In this document: positions 1-8,652 of the stretch, in pieces | How the letters are laid out: every line of letters begins with the position of its first letter | Numbering within the stretch: the first letter of the stretch is position 1 | Assembly (NCBI RefSeq): GCF_018998565.1 | Contig: NZ_JAHNZO010000010.1 | Span: forward strand, 1-64,000 | DNA length: 64,000 bases | Direction: 5' to 3' | From: Paenibacillus oleatilyticus | GTDB taxonomy: Bacteria; Bacillota; Bacilli; Paenibacillales; NBRC-103111 | Position numbers and translations under genes: made by a program | Notes under the pieces: generated by a model | Told to the model about the DNA's origin: nothing | What the model saw: only the letters and a program-made list of their open reading frames with translations | The model's database searches: none

Positions 1-1911
1 GACGCGCTCGCCGCAGGCGGACACCGGCGGCGGCTGCACGAAGCCGCCGCGCGCCTGGGCGGCGCCGCGCAGGAGCTGGCCGGCGCCGCGGCGCTGCAAA
101 GCATCCGCCGCTCGCTCGAAGAGAAGGCGGAGCGGCTGGCGAACAACCGCTTCACCATCGCGCTCTTCGGCGCGTTCAGCGCGGGCAAATCGTCGTTCGC
201 CAATGCGCTGATCGGCGAACGGGTGCTGCCGGTATCGCCGAATCCGACGACCGCGGCGATCAACAAAATCATGCCACCGGACCCGGAAGAGGGCTGGCCG
301 CACGGCACGGCCAAAGTACGAATGAAAACGCCGGAACGGCTGGCCTCCGATGTCTTTTATTCGTTGGAAGTTTTGGGTGTAGATGTAAATTCGATGGATA
401 AGGCGCTGGCTGCGATTCATAAGCTCGCAGCCGATCAAGTTCCAGGCAAGGGCAAGCCGCATTACGCATTCCTTAAAGCCGTCGAGAAGGGCTGGACGGA
501 GATGAGCCCGCACCTGGGCCAAGAGCTGCGCGTCACGGCCGATGAGTTCGGCCGGTATGCTGCCGACGAGGCCAAATCATGCTTCGTCGAGCTGATCGAG
601 CTGTACTACGCGAACCCGCTTACCGAGCAGGGCGTCGTGCTGGTCGATACGCCGGGAGCGGATTCCATTAACGCGCGTCATACCGGCGTAGCGTTCGATT
701 ACATCAAGAACGCCGACGCGATTTTGTTCGTTACGTATTATAATCATGCGTTTTCCCATGCGGATAAAGAGTTTTTGCTGCAGCTTGGACGCGTGAAAGA
801 CAGCTTTGAGCTGGATAAAATGTTTTTCATCGTCAATGCCGCCGACTTGGCTTCCTCGGCCGAAGAGCTGGAAGGGGTCGTCAGGCACGTCGAAACGAAC
901 CTGCTTCAGCATGGCATCCGGCACCCGCGGATTTATCCGCTGTCGAGCTACTATGCGCTTGAAGGGAAAATCCAGGAGGACCGGGAGACGGTCGAGCAAT
1001 CGGGCATCTTGCGCTTCGAGCGGGAGTTCGTCCGCTTTACGTTCGCGGAGCTGACCGAGATGGCTGTCCGGGCCGGCGATGCGGATATCCGCCGTGCGGC
1101 CGATGTGCTCCAGCGCTGGATGGACAGTGCCCAGGCGGACGCTTCCGAGCGCCGCCGTCAAGCGGAAGCGCTGCGCACGGCGCTTGCCGAAGCCCAGAAG
1201 CGGCTTGCCGCCCCGAACACGGACGCGGAAGCCCGCGAGCTGTCCAAGGAAATTCAGGAGCTGCTGTACTATGTCAAGCAGCGCACGTCCTACCGTTTCG
1301 GCGATCTGTTCAATACGGCCTTCAACCCGGCCGTATTCCGCGACGACCGCCGCGATTCGAAAACGGTCATGCAGTCCGCTTGGGAGGACCTGAGACGGAT
1401 GCTGTCCTTTGACTTGAACCAGGAAGTGCTGGCGACCACGCTGCGGATCGAGAACAAAATCAACCGTATGGCGGGCGACGCCTCGAAAAACTGGTCGGAA
1501 GCCGTCCGGACCGGAGGAATTCCGTCCTTCGAAGCCCCGGGGTTCGAGCCGTTTAAGCTAAAGACGCCCGAGCTGAATGCGATGCTGGAGGCAGCAGACG
1601 TACAGCCGAAGTGGCTGGCAGGCTTCTTTAAAAATGCGAAGCAGTTCTTCGAAGGCGACGGGAAAGCGGAGCTGCGCCGGGAGCTGGAAGCCCGGCTGAA
1701 CGCGCCGATGACGCGCTTTGCCGATACGCAAGCGGCATTTCTGGAGGAAGCTTACGCGGAGCAGCTGCGAAGCGTGATGCAGGAGCTGGCGGACCGGCTC
1801 CGGCAGGCGCTGGAGGAGCATGGCGAAGGGCTGCTGGAAGCGCTAGAAATGAAGATCGATTTGAACGAGCTTCAGGCAAAGCACGGCAAATTGTTGAATT
1901 TTATTGGATGA
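1..1911 (+). CDS. Dynamin-like GTPase, 5' end outside window
   Basis: The reading frame is open from base 1, so the gene starts upstream; the first in-frame GTG/ATG codons lie after the P-loop and are not starts. The P-loop GAFSAGKS is encoded at 169-192, the G3 motif DTPG and a G4-like NAAD follow, and the last two-thirds is Glu/Gln-rich helix typical of the dynamin middle and stalk regions. At least 636 residues are present. Bacterial dynamin-like proteins such as Bacillus DynA act in membrane fusion and membrane protection, and DynA has two fused GTPase modules. This fragment could be the second module of such a tandem protein, but the upstream half is not visible. The family call is firm and the tandem arrangement is inference. 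Confidence 0.85.
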   Translation, partial: DALAAGGHRRRLHEAAARLGGAAQELAGAAALQSIRRSLEEKAERLANNRFTIALFGAFSAGKSSFANALIGERVLPVSPNPTTAAINKIMPPDPEEGWPHGTAKVRMKTPERLASDVFYSLEVLGVDVNSMDKALAAIHKLAADQVPGKGKPHYAFLKAVEKGWTEMSPHLGQELRVTADEFGRYAADEAKSCFVELIELYYANPLTEQGVVLVDTPGADSINARHTGVAFDYIKNADAILFVTYYNHAFSHADKEFLLQLGRVKDSFELDKMFFIVNAADLASSAEELEGVVRHVETNLLQHGIRHPRIYPLSSYYALEGKIQEDRETVEQSGILRFEREFVRFTFAELTEMAVRAGDADIRRAADVLQRWMDSAQADASERRRQAEALRTALAEAQKRLAAPNTDAEARELSKEIQELLYYVKQRTSYRFGDLFNTAFNPAVFRDDRRDSKTVMQSAWEDLRRMLSFDLNQEVLATTLRIENKINRMAGDASKNWSEAVRTGGIPSFEAPGFEPFKLKTPELNAMLEAADVQPKWLAGFFKNAKQFFEGDGKAELRRELEARLNAPMTRFADTQAAFLEEAYAEQLRSVMQELADRLRQALEEHGEGLLEALEMKIDLNELQAKHGKLLNFIG

Positions 1912-2324
1912 AATGACGATATTTTTAGAGGAATGAGCCTCATTTTTGATGAGTGCCGAACGGTTACATCCGAGGTTGTCCGATGGCGGGCGACCTCGGA
2001 TTTTTGTTTTCGTGAAAAGGCTTTCATTTCAACGATTTCGTATTATTCGGGAGAAATAGTAGCGCTGTGCTTCTATATTGTGACGATTTGAAGGAATACT
2101 CTGGGAAAATCAAGATTATGGGGCAACCCGTATTTGCCGCCCCTTGGGGATGATGCTACACTTCTTCTCATAGCTGAAACGCTTTCGGAGCCATCATTCC
2201 GCTTCGAAAGCCATTTTTGCTTTTGCGGCTCTACCGCCGTATTCCATGAGAAAAAAATGTGTCGGCAGAGGCTTTGCGCGGAAAGGAAGCGCTCTCGCAG
2301 CAAAGCCGGAGAAGGAGGAGCTCC
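1912..2324. other. Intergenic region between dynamin and ABC exporter
   Basis: This 413-base gap holds the terminator of the upstream gene at its left end and the ribosome site GGAGGAG (2314-2320) of the exporter at its right end. I see no convincing coding frame and no clear sigma-A promoter. The exporter promoter must lie here or upstream. Confidence 0.5.
1969..2010 (+). terminator. Rho-independent terminator of the dynamin gene
   Basis: A 10-bp stem pairs 1969-1978 (TCCGAGGTTG) with 1991-2000 (CGACCTCGGA), with one G-T pair and a 12-base loop. It is followed by TTTTTGTTTT. Confidence 0.85.
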
Positions 2325-4163
2325 ATGGAAGTATTTAAGCAGCTGAAGGAGTTTTACTGGTCGGAACGAAGGTTTCTGTACGCCTCGATCGTTTGCCTGA
2401 TGACGGCAACGGCGCTGGGACTCGTGTACCCGAATCTGCTTCGGTACTTGATCGACGAAGTGATTTCGAAAGGGCAGTTCTCGGCCGTCCCGTACCTGGC
2501 GCTTCTCGTGGCCGGCGTGATGATCGTCAAGGCGACCTTTCAGTTTCTGCACGGCGCGACCAGTGCACGGCTCGGCAACCAAACCGCATTCAACCTGCGG
2601 GCCGCCCTTTACCGGAAGCTGCAGTACTTGTCGTTTCAGTATTACGACAAAGCGCGCACAGGAGATTTGATGTCGCGCCTCACGGCCGATCTGCAAGCTG
2701 TACGGGATTTTATCGGCTTCGGCTTCGTCCAGATTTTGAACGTGATCATGATGTTCGCTTTTGGCGTGATCATGATGGTGTCGATCAATTGGCAGCTGAC
2801 GCTCCTCACCATGATTTGCATGCCGTTCCTCGTCTATACGGCAATCCGGTTCGAGGGAAAAATTCATCCGGCATTCCGGTCGATCCGTCAATCGATGAGC
2901 AGCATGACGACCTCCGTGCAGGAGAACATTACCGGGGTAAGGACGGTCAAGTCGTTCGCGAGAGAGCCGCATGAAATCGACAAATTTGCCGAACGCAATG
3001 GAAACTACAAGGATAACAACGTGTTGACCGCAGGCATTTGGGCCAAATATTTTCCTCTGATGGAGCTGTTCGCCAACCTGAGCGTCGTCATTCTGCTCGG
3101 CGTCGGCGGCTGGATGGTGATGAACGAAAGCATTTCGCTCGGAGAGCTTGTCGCCTTTTTCAGCTTGATCTGGTACATCATCGGCCCGATGTGGGGCATC
3201 GGCTTTCATATCAACAACTTTACGCAATCGAAAGCGGCCGGCGAACGTCTGCTTGAGGTACTGCATCAATACGAACACGTGAAAAATAAAGAGAATGCAG
3301 TCGTTTTGCAGCCCGACCGGGTACAGGGCCACGTCCGGTTCGACAACGTGACCTTCGCGTATACGGATAAGCAGCCGGCGCTCACCGATTTCAATCTGGA
3401 TGCGCCTGCGGGTTCGGTCATCGGTCTGCTAGGCGGTACAGGCTCCGGGAAATCGACGGTCATTCAGCTGCTTTTGCGGGCCTACAATGTGAAGGAAGGC
3501 CGGATTACGCTCGATGGAACGGACATTCGCGACATCACGCTGGAAAGTCTGCGCAGTCAAATGGCGATCGTTTTTCAGGAGACATTTCTGTTCTCTTCCA
3601 GCATCAGAGGCAATATCGCTTACGGCGTTGACGACGTGACCATGGAAGAGGTCATTCAGGCGGCGAAGCTGGCTAAAGCGCACGATTTCATCATGGAGCT
3701 GCCGATGGGCTACGATACGATCGTCGGCGAACGCGGCCTGGGCCTATCCGGCGGGCAAAAGCAGCGGATTGCGATTGCGCGGGCGCTGCTGAAAAATCCG
3801 AAAATTTTAATTCTCGACGATGCCACGAGTGCCGTAGATATGGAAACCGAGCACGAAATTCAACGAGGCTTCGAAGAGGTGATGAAGGGCCGTACGACGT
3901 TTATTATCGCGCACCGGATCTCTTCGCTGAAGCATGCGGATGAAATTTTGGTGCTGGATGAGGGCCGGATCGTGCAGCGGGGCACCCACGCCGAGCTTAT
4001 GAAGCAGGAGGGGCCGTACCTCGAAACGTACAAAATTCAGTTTGCCGATCAGCCGGAGGAGATCGATGGTGATGCCGGTACCGATGAACAAGTGAAGCAC
4101 AACGAGTCGACGGCGGAAGTGGCTGCTGCCTCTCAAGCCAACGTAAGGAGGTTTGCCCATTGA
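2325..4163 (+). CDS. ABC exporter half-transporter, degenerate-site partner
   Basis: 612 residues from ATG 2325, chosen because GGAGGAG sits at the right distance; the frame is open further upstream without a ribosome site. An N-terminal type I exporter membrane domain of about six helices (residues 1-300) is followed by a nucleotide-binding domain with Walker A GGTGSGKST, signature LSGGQKQR and Walker B ILILDDATS. The usual catalytic Glu after Walker B is Asp, the hallmark of the degenerate half of heterodimeric exporters such as BmrCD. The next gene overlaps by four bases (TTGA) and supplies the complementary half. The substrate cannot be read; multidrug or lipid export is typical. The family is certain and the heterodimer is strongly supported. 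Confidence 0.92.
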   Translation: MEVFKQLKEFYWSERRFLYASIVCLMTATALGLVYPNLLRYLIDEVISKGQFSAVPYLALLVAGVMIVKATFQFLHGATSARLGNQTAFNLRAALYRKLQYLSFQYYDKARTGDLMSRLTADLQAVRDFIGFGFVQILNVIMMFAFGVIMMVSINWQLTLLTMICMPFLVYTAIRFEGKIHPAFRSIRQSMSSMTTSVQENITGVRTVKSFAREPHEIDKFAERNGNYKDNNVLTAGIWAKYFPLMELFANLSVVILLGVGGWMVMNESISLGELVAFFSLIWYIIGPMWGIGFHINNFTQSKAAGERLLEVLHQYEHVKNKENAVVLQPDRVQGHVRFDNVTFAYTDKQPALTDFNLDAPAGSVIGLLGGTGSGKSTVIQLLLRAYNVKEGRITLDGTDIRDITLESLRSQMAIVFQETFLFSSSIRGNIAYGVDDVTMEEVIQAAKLAKAHDFIMELPMGYDTIVGERGLGLSGGQKQRIAIARALLKNPKILILDDATSAVDMETEHEIQRGFEEVMKGRTTFIIAHRISSLKHADEILVLDEGRIVQRGTHAELMKQEGPYLETYKIQFADQPEEIDGDAGTDEQVKHNESTAEVAAASQANVRRFAH

Positions 4164-6010
4164 GCGGACAACGAAACCATTCATCCGGCGGTTCGAAGCC
4201 CGAAGGCGAGGAACTGCTGAAATCCCGGTTCGTCTATCAAGACGACGAGGAGCTTGACAAAGGGTTCGACTGGGTTCAGGTCAAGCGCGTCGGCAAATAT
4301 ATGAAGCCGTATGCGAAGCAGATGGCGCCCGTCATCCTGATTATGATGGCCGTCGGCGCTCTGACGAAGCTGCTGAATCCGCTTCTGATCGCCTTTGCGA
4401 TCGACAACGCGCTGAAGCAGAAGGACGGCAAGTTGCTCGCACTCTGCGTAGGCGCCATGTTCGTGCTGTATATCATTCAATGGCTCGCGAACAACTACCG
4501 GATCCGGTATACGAACGAGATTGGCCAGAGGATCATCTACGATTTGCGCCACGATTTGTTCAGCCATATTCAGCGGCTGTCGTTCCGGTTTTTCGACAAA
4601 CGTCCGGCCGGCTCGATTCTCGTTCGCGTGACGAACTATGTTAACTCGCTTCAAGACTTGCTGACGAATGGCGCGGTCAACCTGATGATCGACTGTGTGC
4701 AGCTGATCGGCATCATCTTCATCCTATTATTTTACAATGTCAAGCTGGGCGCTGCGATTATTGTCACGGTTCCGATCATGTTCCTGATTTCGACTCGGCT
4801 GCGCGTGAAAATTCGCCGCGCCTGGCAGGTCGTCCAGACGAAGACGTCGCGCATTAACGCGCATCTGAACGAATGCATCCAGGGCATCAAGGTGACGCAG
4901 GCGTTCACGCAGGAAAAGCAGAATATCGCTTATTTCGAGCAAATGAACCAGGATAACCATAAATCGTGGAACCGCGCATCGACCTTGAACCAGTCGTTTA
5001 ACCCGATTATCGAGGTCACCGGGGCGGTCGGCTACTTTATTTTGTTCCTGCTTGGCGCTTATTTCATTCAAAGCGGGGAGATGACCGTCGGCTTGTTCGT
5101 AGCCTTCGCTTCTTACATCGGCAGCTTCTGGGAGCCGATCAACCGGCTCGGCCAAATGTATTCGCAGATGCTCATTGCGATGGCTTCGTCGGAGCGGATC
5201 TTCGAATATATCGACGAGCAGCCGAACGTGGCGGAGAAGCCTTCGGCCCGGCCGCTGCCGACGATTCGCGGAGATATCGACTTCAAGCAGGTGGAATTCG
5301 AATACGAGCCGGGACGGCATGCGCTTCAGCGAATCGATCTGAACGTGAAGGCCGGCCAATCGATCGCGCTTGTCGGCCATACCGGTTCGGGCAAAAGCAC
5401 GATCATCAATCTGCTTTGCCGCTTTTACGATGTAACGGGAGGCAGCATTAGCATCGACGGTCACGATATCCGCGACGTGACGATTCAAAGCTTGCGTTCG
5501 CAGATCGGGATCGTGCTTCAGGACACATTCATTTTCTCCGGGACGATTCGCGACAACATCCGGTTCGGGCGGCTCGATGCGACCGACGAGGAGGTGGAGG
5601 CGGCGGCCAAGGCTGTCCGCGCTCACGAATTTATCGTGAATTTGCCGAACGGTTTCGATACCGAGGTGCAGGAGAGAGGGAACGTGTTGTCGATGGGGCA
5701 GCGCCAGCTGCTTTCGTTTGCCCGGGCGCTTCTGGCGGACCCGCGCATCCTCATTCTGGACGAGGCGACGGCCAGCATCGATACGGAGACGGAGCTGAAA
5801 ATTCAAGAAGCGCTCAAGACGCTGATGGCGGGACGCACGTCCTTCATCATCGCTCACCGGTTGTCGACGATTCGTCATGCCGATCATATTCTCGTATTGG
5901 ATCACGGACGAATTATGGAACAGGGCAATCACGAGGAGTTGATGCGTCACCAAGGCATTTATCATGGACTGATTCAAGCGCAGTACCGCTTTTTGAAAGA
6001 AACGGGTTAA
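4160..6010 (+). CDS. ABC exporter half-transporter, catalytic-site partner
   Basis: 616 residues from TTG 4160, which overlaps the previous stop codon; AAGGAGG at 4145-4151 lies eight bases upstream, so translational coupling is likely. A six-helix exporter membrane domain follows an acidic N-terminal extension of about 35 residues. The nucleotide-binding domain has Walker A GHTGSGKST, a non-canonical signature LSMGQRQ and a canonical Walker B ILILDEATAS with the catalytic Glu. In a heterodimer the altered LSMGQ would face the Asp-containing Walker B of the partner, giving one inactive and one active ATP site. Its stop codon overlaps the -35 element of the next promoter. Confidence 0.92.
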   Translation: MSGQRNHSSGGSKPEGEELLKSRFVYQDDEELDKGFDWVQVKRVGKYMKPYAKQMAPVILIMMAVGALTKLLNPLLIAFAIDNALKQKDGKLLALCVGAMFVLYIIQWLANNYRIRYTNEIGQRIIYDLRHDLFSHIQRLSFRFFDKRPAGSILVRVTNYVNSLQDLLTNGAVNLMIDCVQLIGIIFILLFYNVKLGAAIIVTVPIMFLISTRLRVKIRRAWQVVQTKTSRINAHLNECIQGIKVTQAFTQEKQNIAYFEQMNQDNHKSWNRASTLNQSFNPIIEVTGAVGYFILFLLGAYFIQSGEMTVGLFVAFASYIGSFWEPINRLGQMYSQMLIAMASSERIFEYIDEQPNVAEKPSARPLPTIRGDIDFKQVEFEYEPGRHALQRIDLNVKAGQSIALVGHTGSGKSTIINLLCRFYDVTGGSISIDGHDIRDVTIQSLRSQIGIVLQDTFIFSGTIRDNIRFGRLDATDEEVEAAAKAVRAHEFIVNLPNGFDTEVQERGNVLSMGQRQLLSFARALLADPRILILDEATASIDTETELKIQEALKTLMAGRTSFIIAHRLSTIRHADHILVLDHGRIMEQGNHEELMRHQGIYHGLIQAQYRFLKETG

Positions 6011-6035
6011 CAGATATTGGCCGGTGTGGTATGAT
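6007..6035 (+). promoter_or_regulatory. Sigma-A promoter of the sugar isomerase gene
   Basis: The -35 TTAACA (6007-6012) is separated by 17 bases from the -10 TATGAT (6030-6035), preceded by the extended -10 motif TGG. The -35 overlaps the stop codon of the ABC exporter gene. Confidence 0.7.
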
Positions 6036-6051
6036 TGTTAACGTGAACAAT
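6034..6051. promoter_or_regulatory. LacI-family-type operator over the transcription start
   Basis: ATTGTTAACGTGAACAAT is an 18-bp palindrome with one mismatched pair and a central ACGT. Operators of this shape (TGTTAACGTTAACA-like) are typical of LacI-family regulators. It overlaps the -10 and the start site, where binding would repress. The cognate regulator is not obvious in the window: the LacI gene near 41 kb has operators with a different core, TTGCCGCAA. Confidence 0.6.
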
Positions 6052-6123
6052 ACCCACCGGAAGCGCATTGCCAGGCATCGTCTGCTTATGCGCTCTCCTT
6101 AAATCAAAGGAGCTGACATCGTT

Positions 6124-6891
6124 GTGAAAAACAAGTTTGCGGCACAATTGTATACGCTGCGTGACGAGCTGGAGAAAGATTTTCCGGGCGTGCTGCGGGA
6201 GCTGAAACGGATGGGCTGGAGCGGTGTGCAAATTTCCGGTTTGCGGGGCTATACCGCCGAAGAAATCGCATCCGTCCTCAAGGAGACGGGGCTTGGCACC
6301 GCCGGGATGCACGTTAGCTACGAAGCGCTGCAAAACGAGCTTGAAACGATCGTCGAGCAGGCCAAGCTGTTCGGTACGCGCGACCTGATCTGCCCGTTCA
6401 TTGCCGCTGATCTGCGCGGCGAAGAAGGGTACCGGGCGGTACGCGCCAAGCTGAACGAAGTGGCGGCGAAGCTCGCTCCGCTCGGCTTCCGGCTCAGCTA
6501 CCACAACCATGCGTTCGAGTTCGAGACGACCGTGAACGGGGTATCCGCGCTCGAATATTTGCTGGAGCCGTCCAAGGACAACGCCGTGCTGGCTGAAGTT
6601 GACGTATACTGGGTGAAAAAGGGCGGCCTCGATCCGGTGCCGTTTATCCGCCCTTATGCCGGCCGCATGCCGATCATTCACTTGAAGGACATGTCGAATG
6701 ACGAACGTCAGACGTTTGCCGAAGTGGGTACGGGCGTCATCGACTTCATCCCGATTCTGCAGTGGGGCGAAGTGAGCGGCATCGAATGGTACGCGGTGGA
6801 GCAGGACGTTTGTCCGGGCAACCCGCTGGATAGTCTGCAAATCAGCTTAACCAATCTTCATCGCATGGCCGATCAACTGGCGTCCAAGTAA
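6124..6891 (+). CDS. Sugar phosphate isomerase/epimerase, TIM barrel
   Basis: 255 residues from GTG 6124, with AAAGGAG at 6106-6112 upstream. The sequence is that of the xylose-isomerase-like (AP endonuclease 2) TIM-barrel family, with conserved metal-site segments YHNHAFEF, EVDVYWV, HLKDM and the C-terminal VEQD. Such proteins isomerise or epimerise sugars and polyols, often inositol or keto-sugar intermediates, in the cytoplasm. The gene is monocistronic: it has its own promoter and LacI-type operator upstream and a terminator downstream. This suggests induction by a sugar. The exact substrate cannot be deduced. Confidence 0.85.
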   Translation: MKNKFAAQLYTLRDELEKDFPGVLRELKRMGWSGVQISGLRGYTAEEIASVLKETGLGTAGMHVSYEALQNELETIVEQAKLFGTRDLICPFIAADLRGEEGYRAVRAKLNEVAAKLAPLGFRLSYHNHAFEFETTVNGVSALEYLLEPSKDNAVLAEVDVYWVKKGGLDPVPFIRPYAGRMPIIHLKDMSNDERQTFAEVGTGVIDFIPILQWGEVSGIEWYAVEQDVCPGNPLDSLQISLTNLHRMADQLASK

Positions 6892-6913
6892 GCGGATCGT
6901 CATGTTATGACTG

Positions 6914-6960
6914 CCCTCGTCGTTTTTGCGCAAGCCGAAACGCCGGGGGTTTTTTGTTTT
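6914..6960 (+). terminator. Terminator after the isomerase gene
   Basis: 6914-6925 (CCCTCGTCGTTT) pairs with 6938-6949 (AAACGCCGGGGG) with one mismatch and one G-T pair. A long run of T broken by one G follows. Confidence 0.8.
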
Positions 6961-7055
6961 TTTGTCTACTCGTCGTACCTCCGACATATACATGGGGAAG
7001 TGAACTTGTTCGCTGCTACGAACATCGAAACGATCCGTTAAGGGAGGGAATGACG

Positions 7056-8480
7056 TTGAAAAAGCGCATTGTCACACCCGGCTTGCTGCTGGAGCTGGTG
7101 CAATGGGGAACGGCCTTTGCGGTCATCGTCGCCGTCTTGATCTCGGGCCGATGGTTCGCAAAAGCGCAGCCGGTCTATCGGTTTGACGTGTTTTTGGACG
7201 ATCAGCATGTGGGGACGGTCAGCGACCCGGAAATTGTGAAGAAATGGAAGTTGTCCCGGTACGAAGAAGTAGAGCGGCAGTACGACAATGCGCGCGTCAC
7301 GTCCAATCTAGAGCGGCTTCGGTTCGTTCGGTTCGAAGGAAACAAAGCGTTCCAAGGCGTATACGACAATGATGCGGTGATCGCCGCGCTGAACGATAAG
7401 CTAGTTTTTGCTTTTCTGGCAACGGAGATTCGGATTGACGGTACGGCGGTCGGCGTTGTGAAGGACGTCTTTACTGCCGCAGCCCTCCTGGATGAGGTGA
7501 AGGCGCCTTTCTTGAACGCGTCCAAGGAGAAGGGGGTTGCAATCTTGTCGGAAGCAGACGGCGGGTCCCGGCCGAAGGTGAAAGTGACCGCCGAGTTTAC
7601 CCAGGACGTGCAGCTGCTCGAAACGGCCGTCGCCCCAGGTAAGGTCGAGCCGGTCGAAACGGTGCTGAACCGGCTTTTAAGCGGCGCCGACCAGCCTTTC
7701 GCGTATACGGTGCAGAAAGGGGATTGCCTCTCAATAATTGCACAGAAGTTTCAAGTATCTGCCGATGTAATCCGGGCAAACAACCCGCAGATCAAGAAGG
7801 ATTTGATCCGCGTCGGACAGACGCTTCAGCTTTCGGTCAATCAGCCGCTTTTGTCGGTCAAAACGGTCGAGACGCGTACCGAGCAGGTCCGAATAGCGAG
7901 CGGCATTGTTTACGAAAAAGACAGCGAGCTGCAGGCGGGCGTCATTCAGATCGTGGCGAGCGGCAAGCCCGGCTGGAAGCAAGTGACCTACGAAGCCGTT
8001 CGCGTGAACGGCGAGCCAGCAAGCGAGTCGGTAGTCGACGAAACGATACTTGAATTGCCGGTACGGACGGTCGTGAAGCAAGGGACGAAAGTGATTCCAG
8101 GCGTAGGTACGGGGAAGTTCGCCCTGCCGGTGCTGCAGCCCAAAGTAACGAGCGAATTCGGGCTGCGCTGGGGGAAAAATCACAACGGTACGGATTTTGT
8201 CTCGGAGCAAAAGGCGATTATGGCTGCCGATCACGGCGAGGTGACATATGCCGGCTGGAAATCGGGCTACGGCAACTGCATCGTCATCGATCACCAGAAC
8301 GGGTATGAGACGCTGTACGGGCATCTTAGCAAAGTCGTAGTCCGTGAAGGGGATGGCGTCAAGAAAGGCGAAAAAATCGGCGTGATGGGCAGCACAGGGA
8401 ACTCGACCGGCGTCCATCTGCATTTCGAGATCATCAAGAACGGCCAACAGCAAAATCCGCTTAAATATTTGAGCGTCTGA
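7056..8480 (+). CDS. LysM-G5-M23 membrane-anchored peptidoglycan endopeptidase
   Basis: 474 residues from TTG 7056. GGAGG at 7043-7047 is eight bases from this TTG but only two from the in-frame ATG at 7050, so TTG is preferred. A single N-terminal hydrophobic segment (about residues 9-30) anchors or exports the protein. A LysM domain (about 215-260, starting AYTVQKGDCLS) binds glycan, a G5-like region follows (about 265-345), and the C-terminal M23/LytM domain carries the zinc ligands H376, D380 and H456 in HNGTD and HLHFE. It should cut peptide cross-bridges in the cell wall outside the membrane. The layout matches spore or cell-separation M23 proteins of Bacillales. It stands alone between two terminator- or promoter-bearing gaps. 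Confidence 0.9.
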   Translation: MKKRIVTPGLLLELVQWGTAFAVIVAVLISGRWFAKAQPVYRFDVFLDDQHVGTVSDPEIVKKWKLSRYEEVERQYDNARVTSNLERLRFVRFEGNKAFQGVYDNDAVIAALNDKLVFAFLATEIRIDGTAVGVVKDVFTAAALLDEVKAPFLNASKEKGVAILSEADGGSRPKVKVTAEFTQDVQLLETAVAPGKVEPVETVLNRLLSGADQPFAYTVQKGDCLSIIAQKFQVSADVIRANNPQIKKDLIRVGQTLQLSVNQPLLSVKTVETRTEQVRIASGIVYEKDSELQAGVIQIVASGKPGWKQVTYEAVRVNGEPASESVVDETILELPVRTVVKQGTKVIPGVGTGKFALPVLQPKVTSEFGLRWGKNHNGTDFVSEQKAIMAADHGEVTYAGWKSGYGNCIVIDHQNGYETLYGHLSKVVVREGDGVKKGEKIGVMGSTGNSTGVHLHFEIIKNGQQQNPLKYLSV

Positions 8481-8652
8481 ACTCCAATTTGACGCTTTTC
8501 TTCGCGTGTCGATTACCCTCGGTTATCCCTCTTTCAATCCCCTCTTTTCCCCAAAGTTTGCAAATCGCGCGGCAAACCGCTACTCTAAAATGTATAGTTA
8601 CTGAAGTGATCAGTCCTTGCAGATGAAGCTGCTGAAAACTGGGGGAGAACGC

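Noticed and set aside
2073..3332. 419-codon open frame on the minus strand
   Set aside because: It lies opposite the ABC exporter gene, has the low-complexity His/Arg/Asp composition of antisense frames in GC-rich DNA, and lacks a ribosome site.
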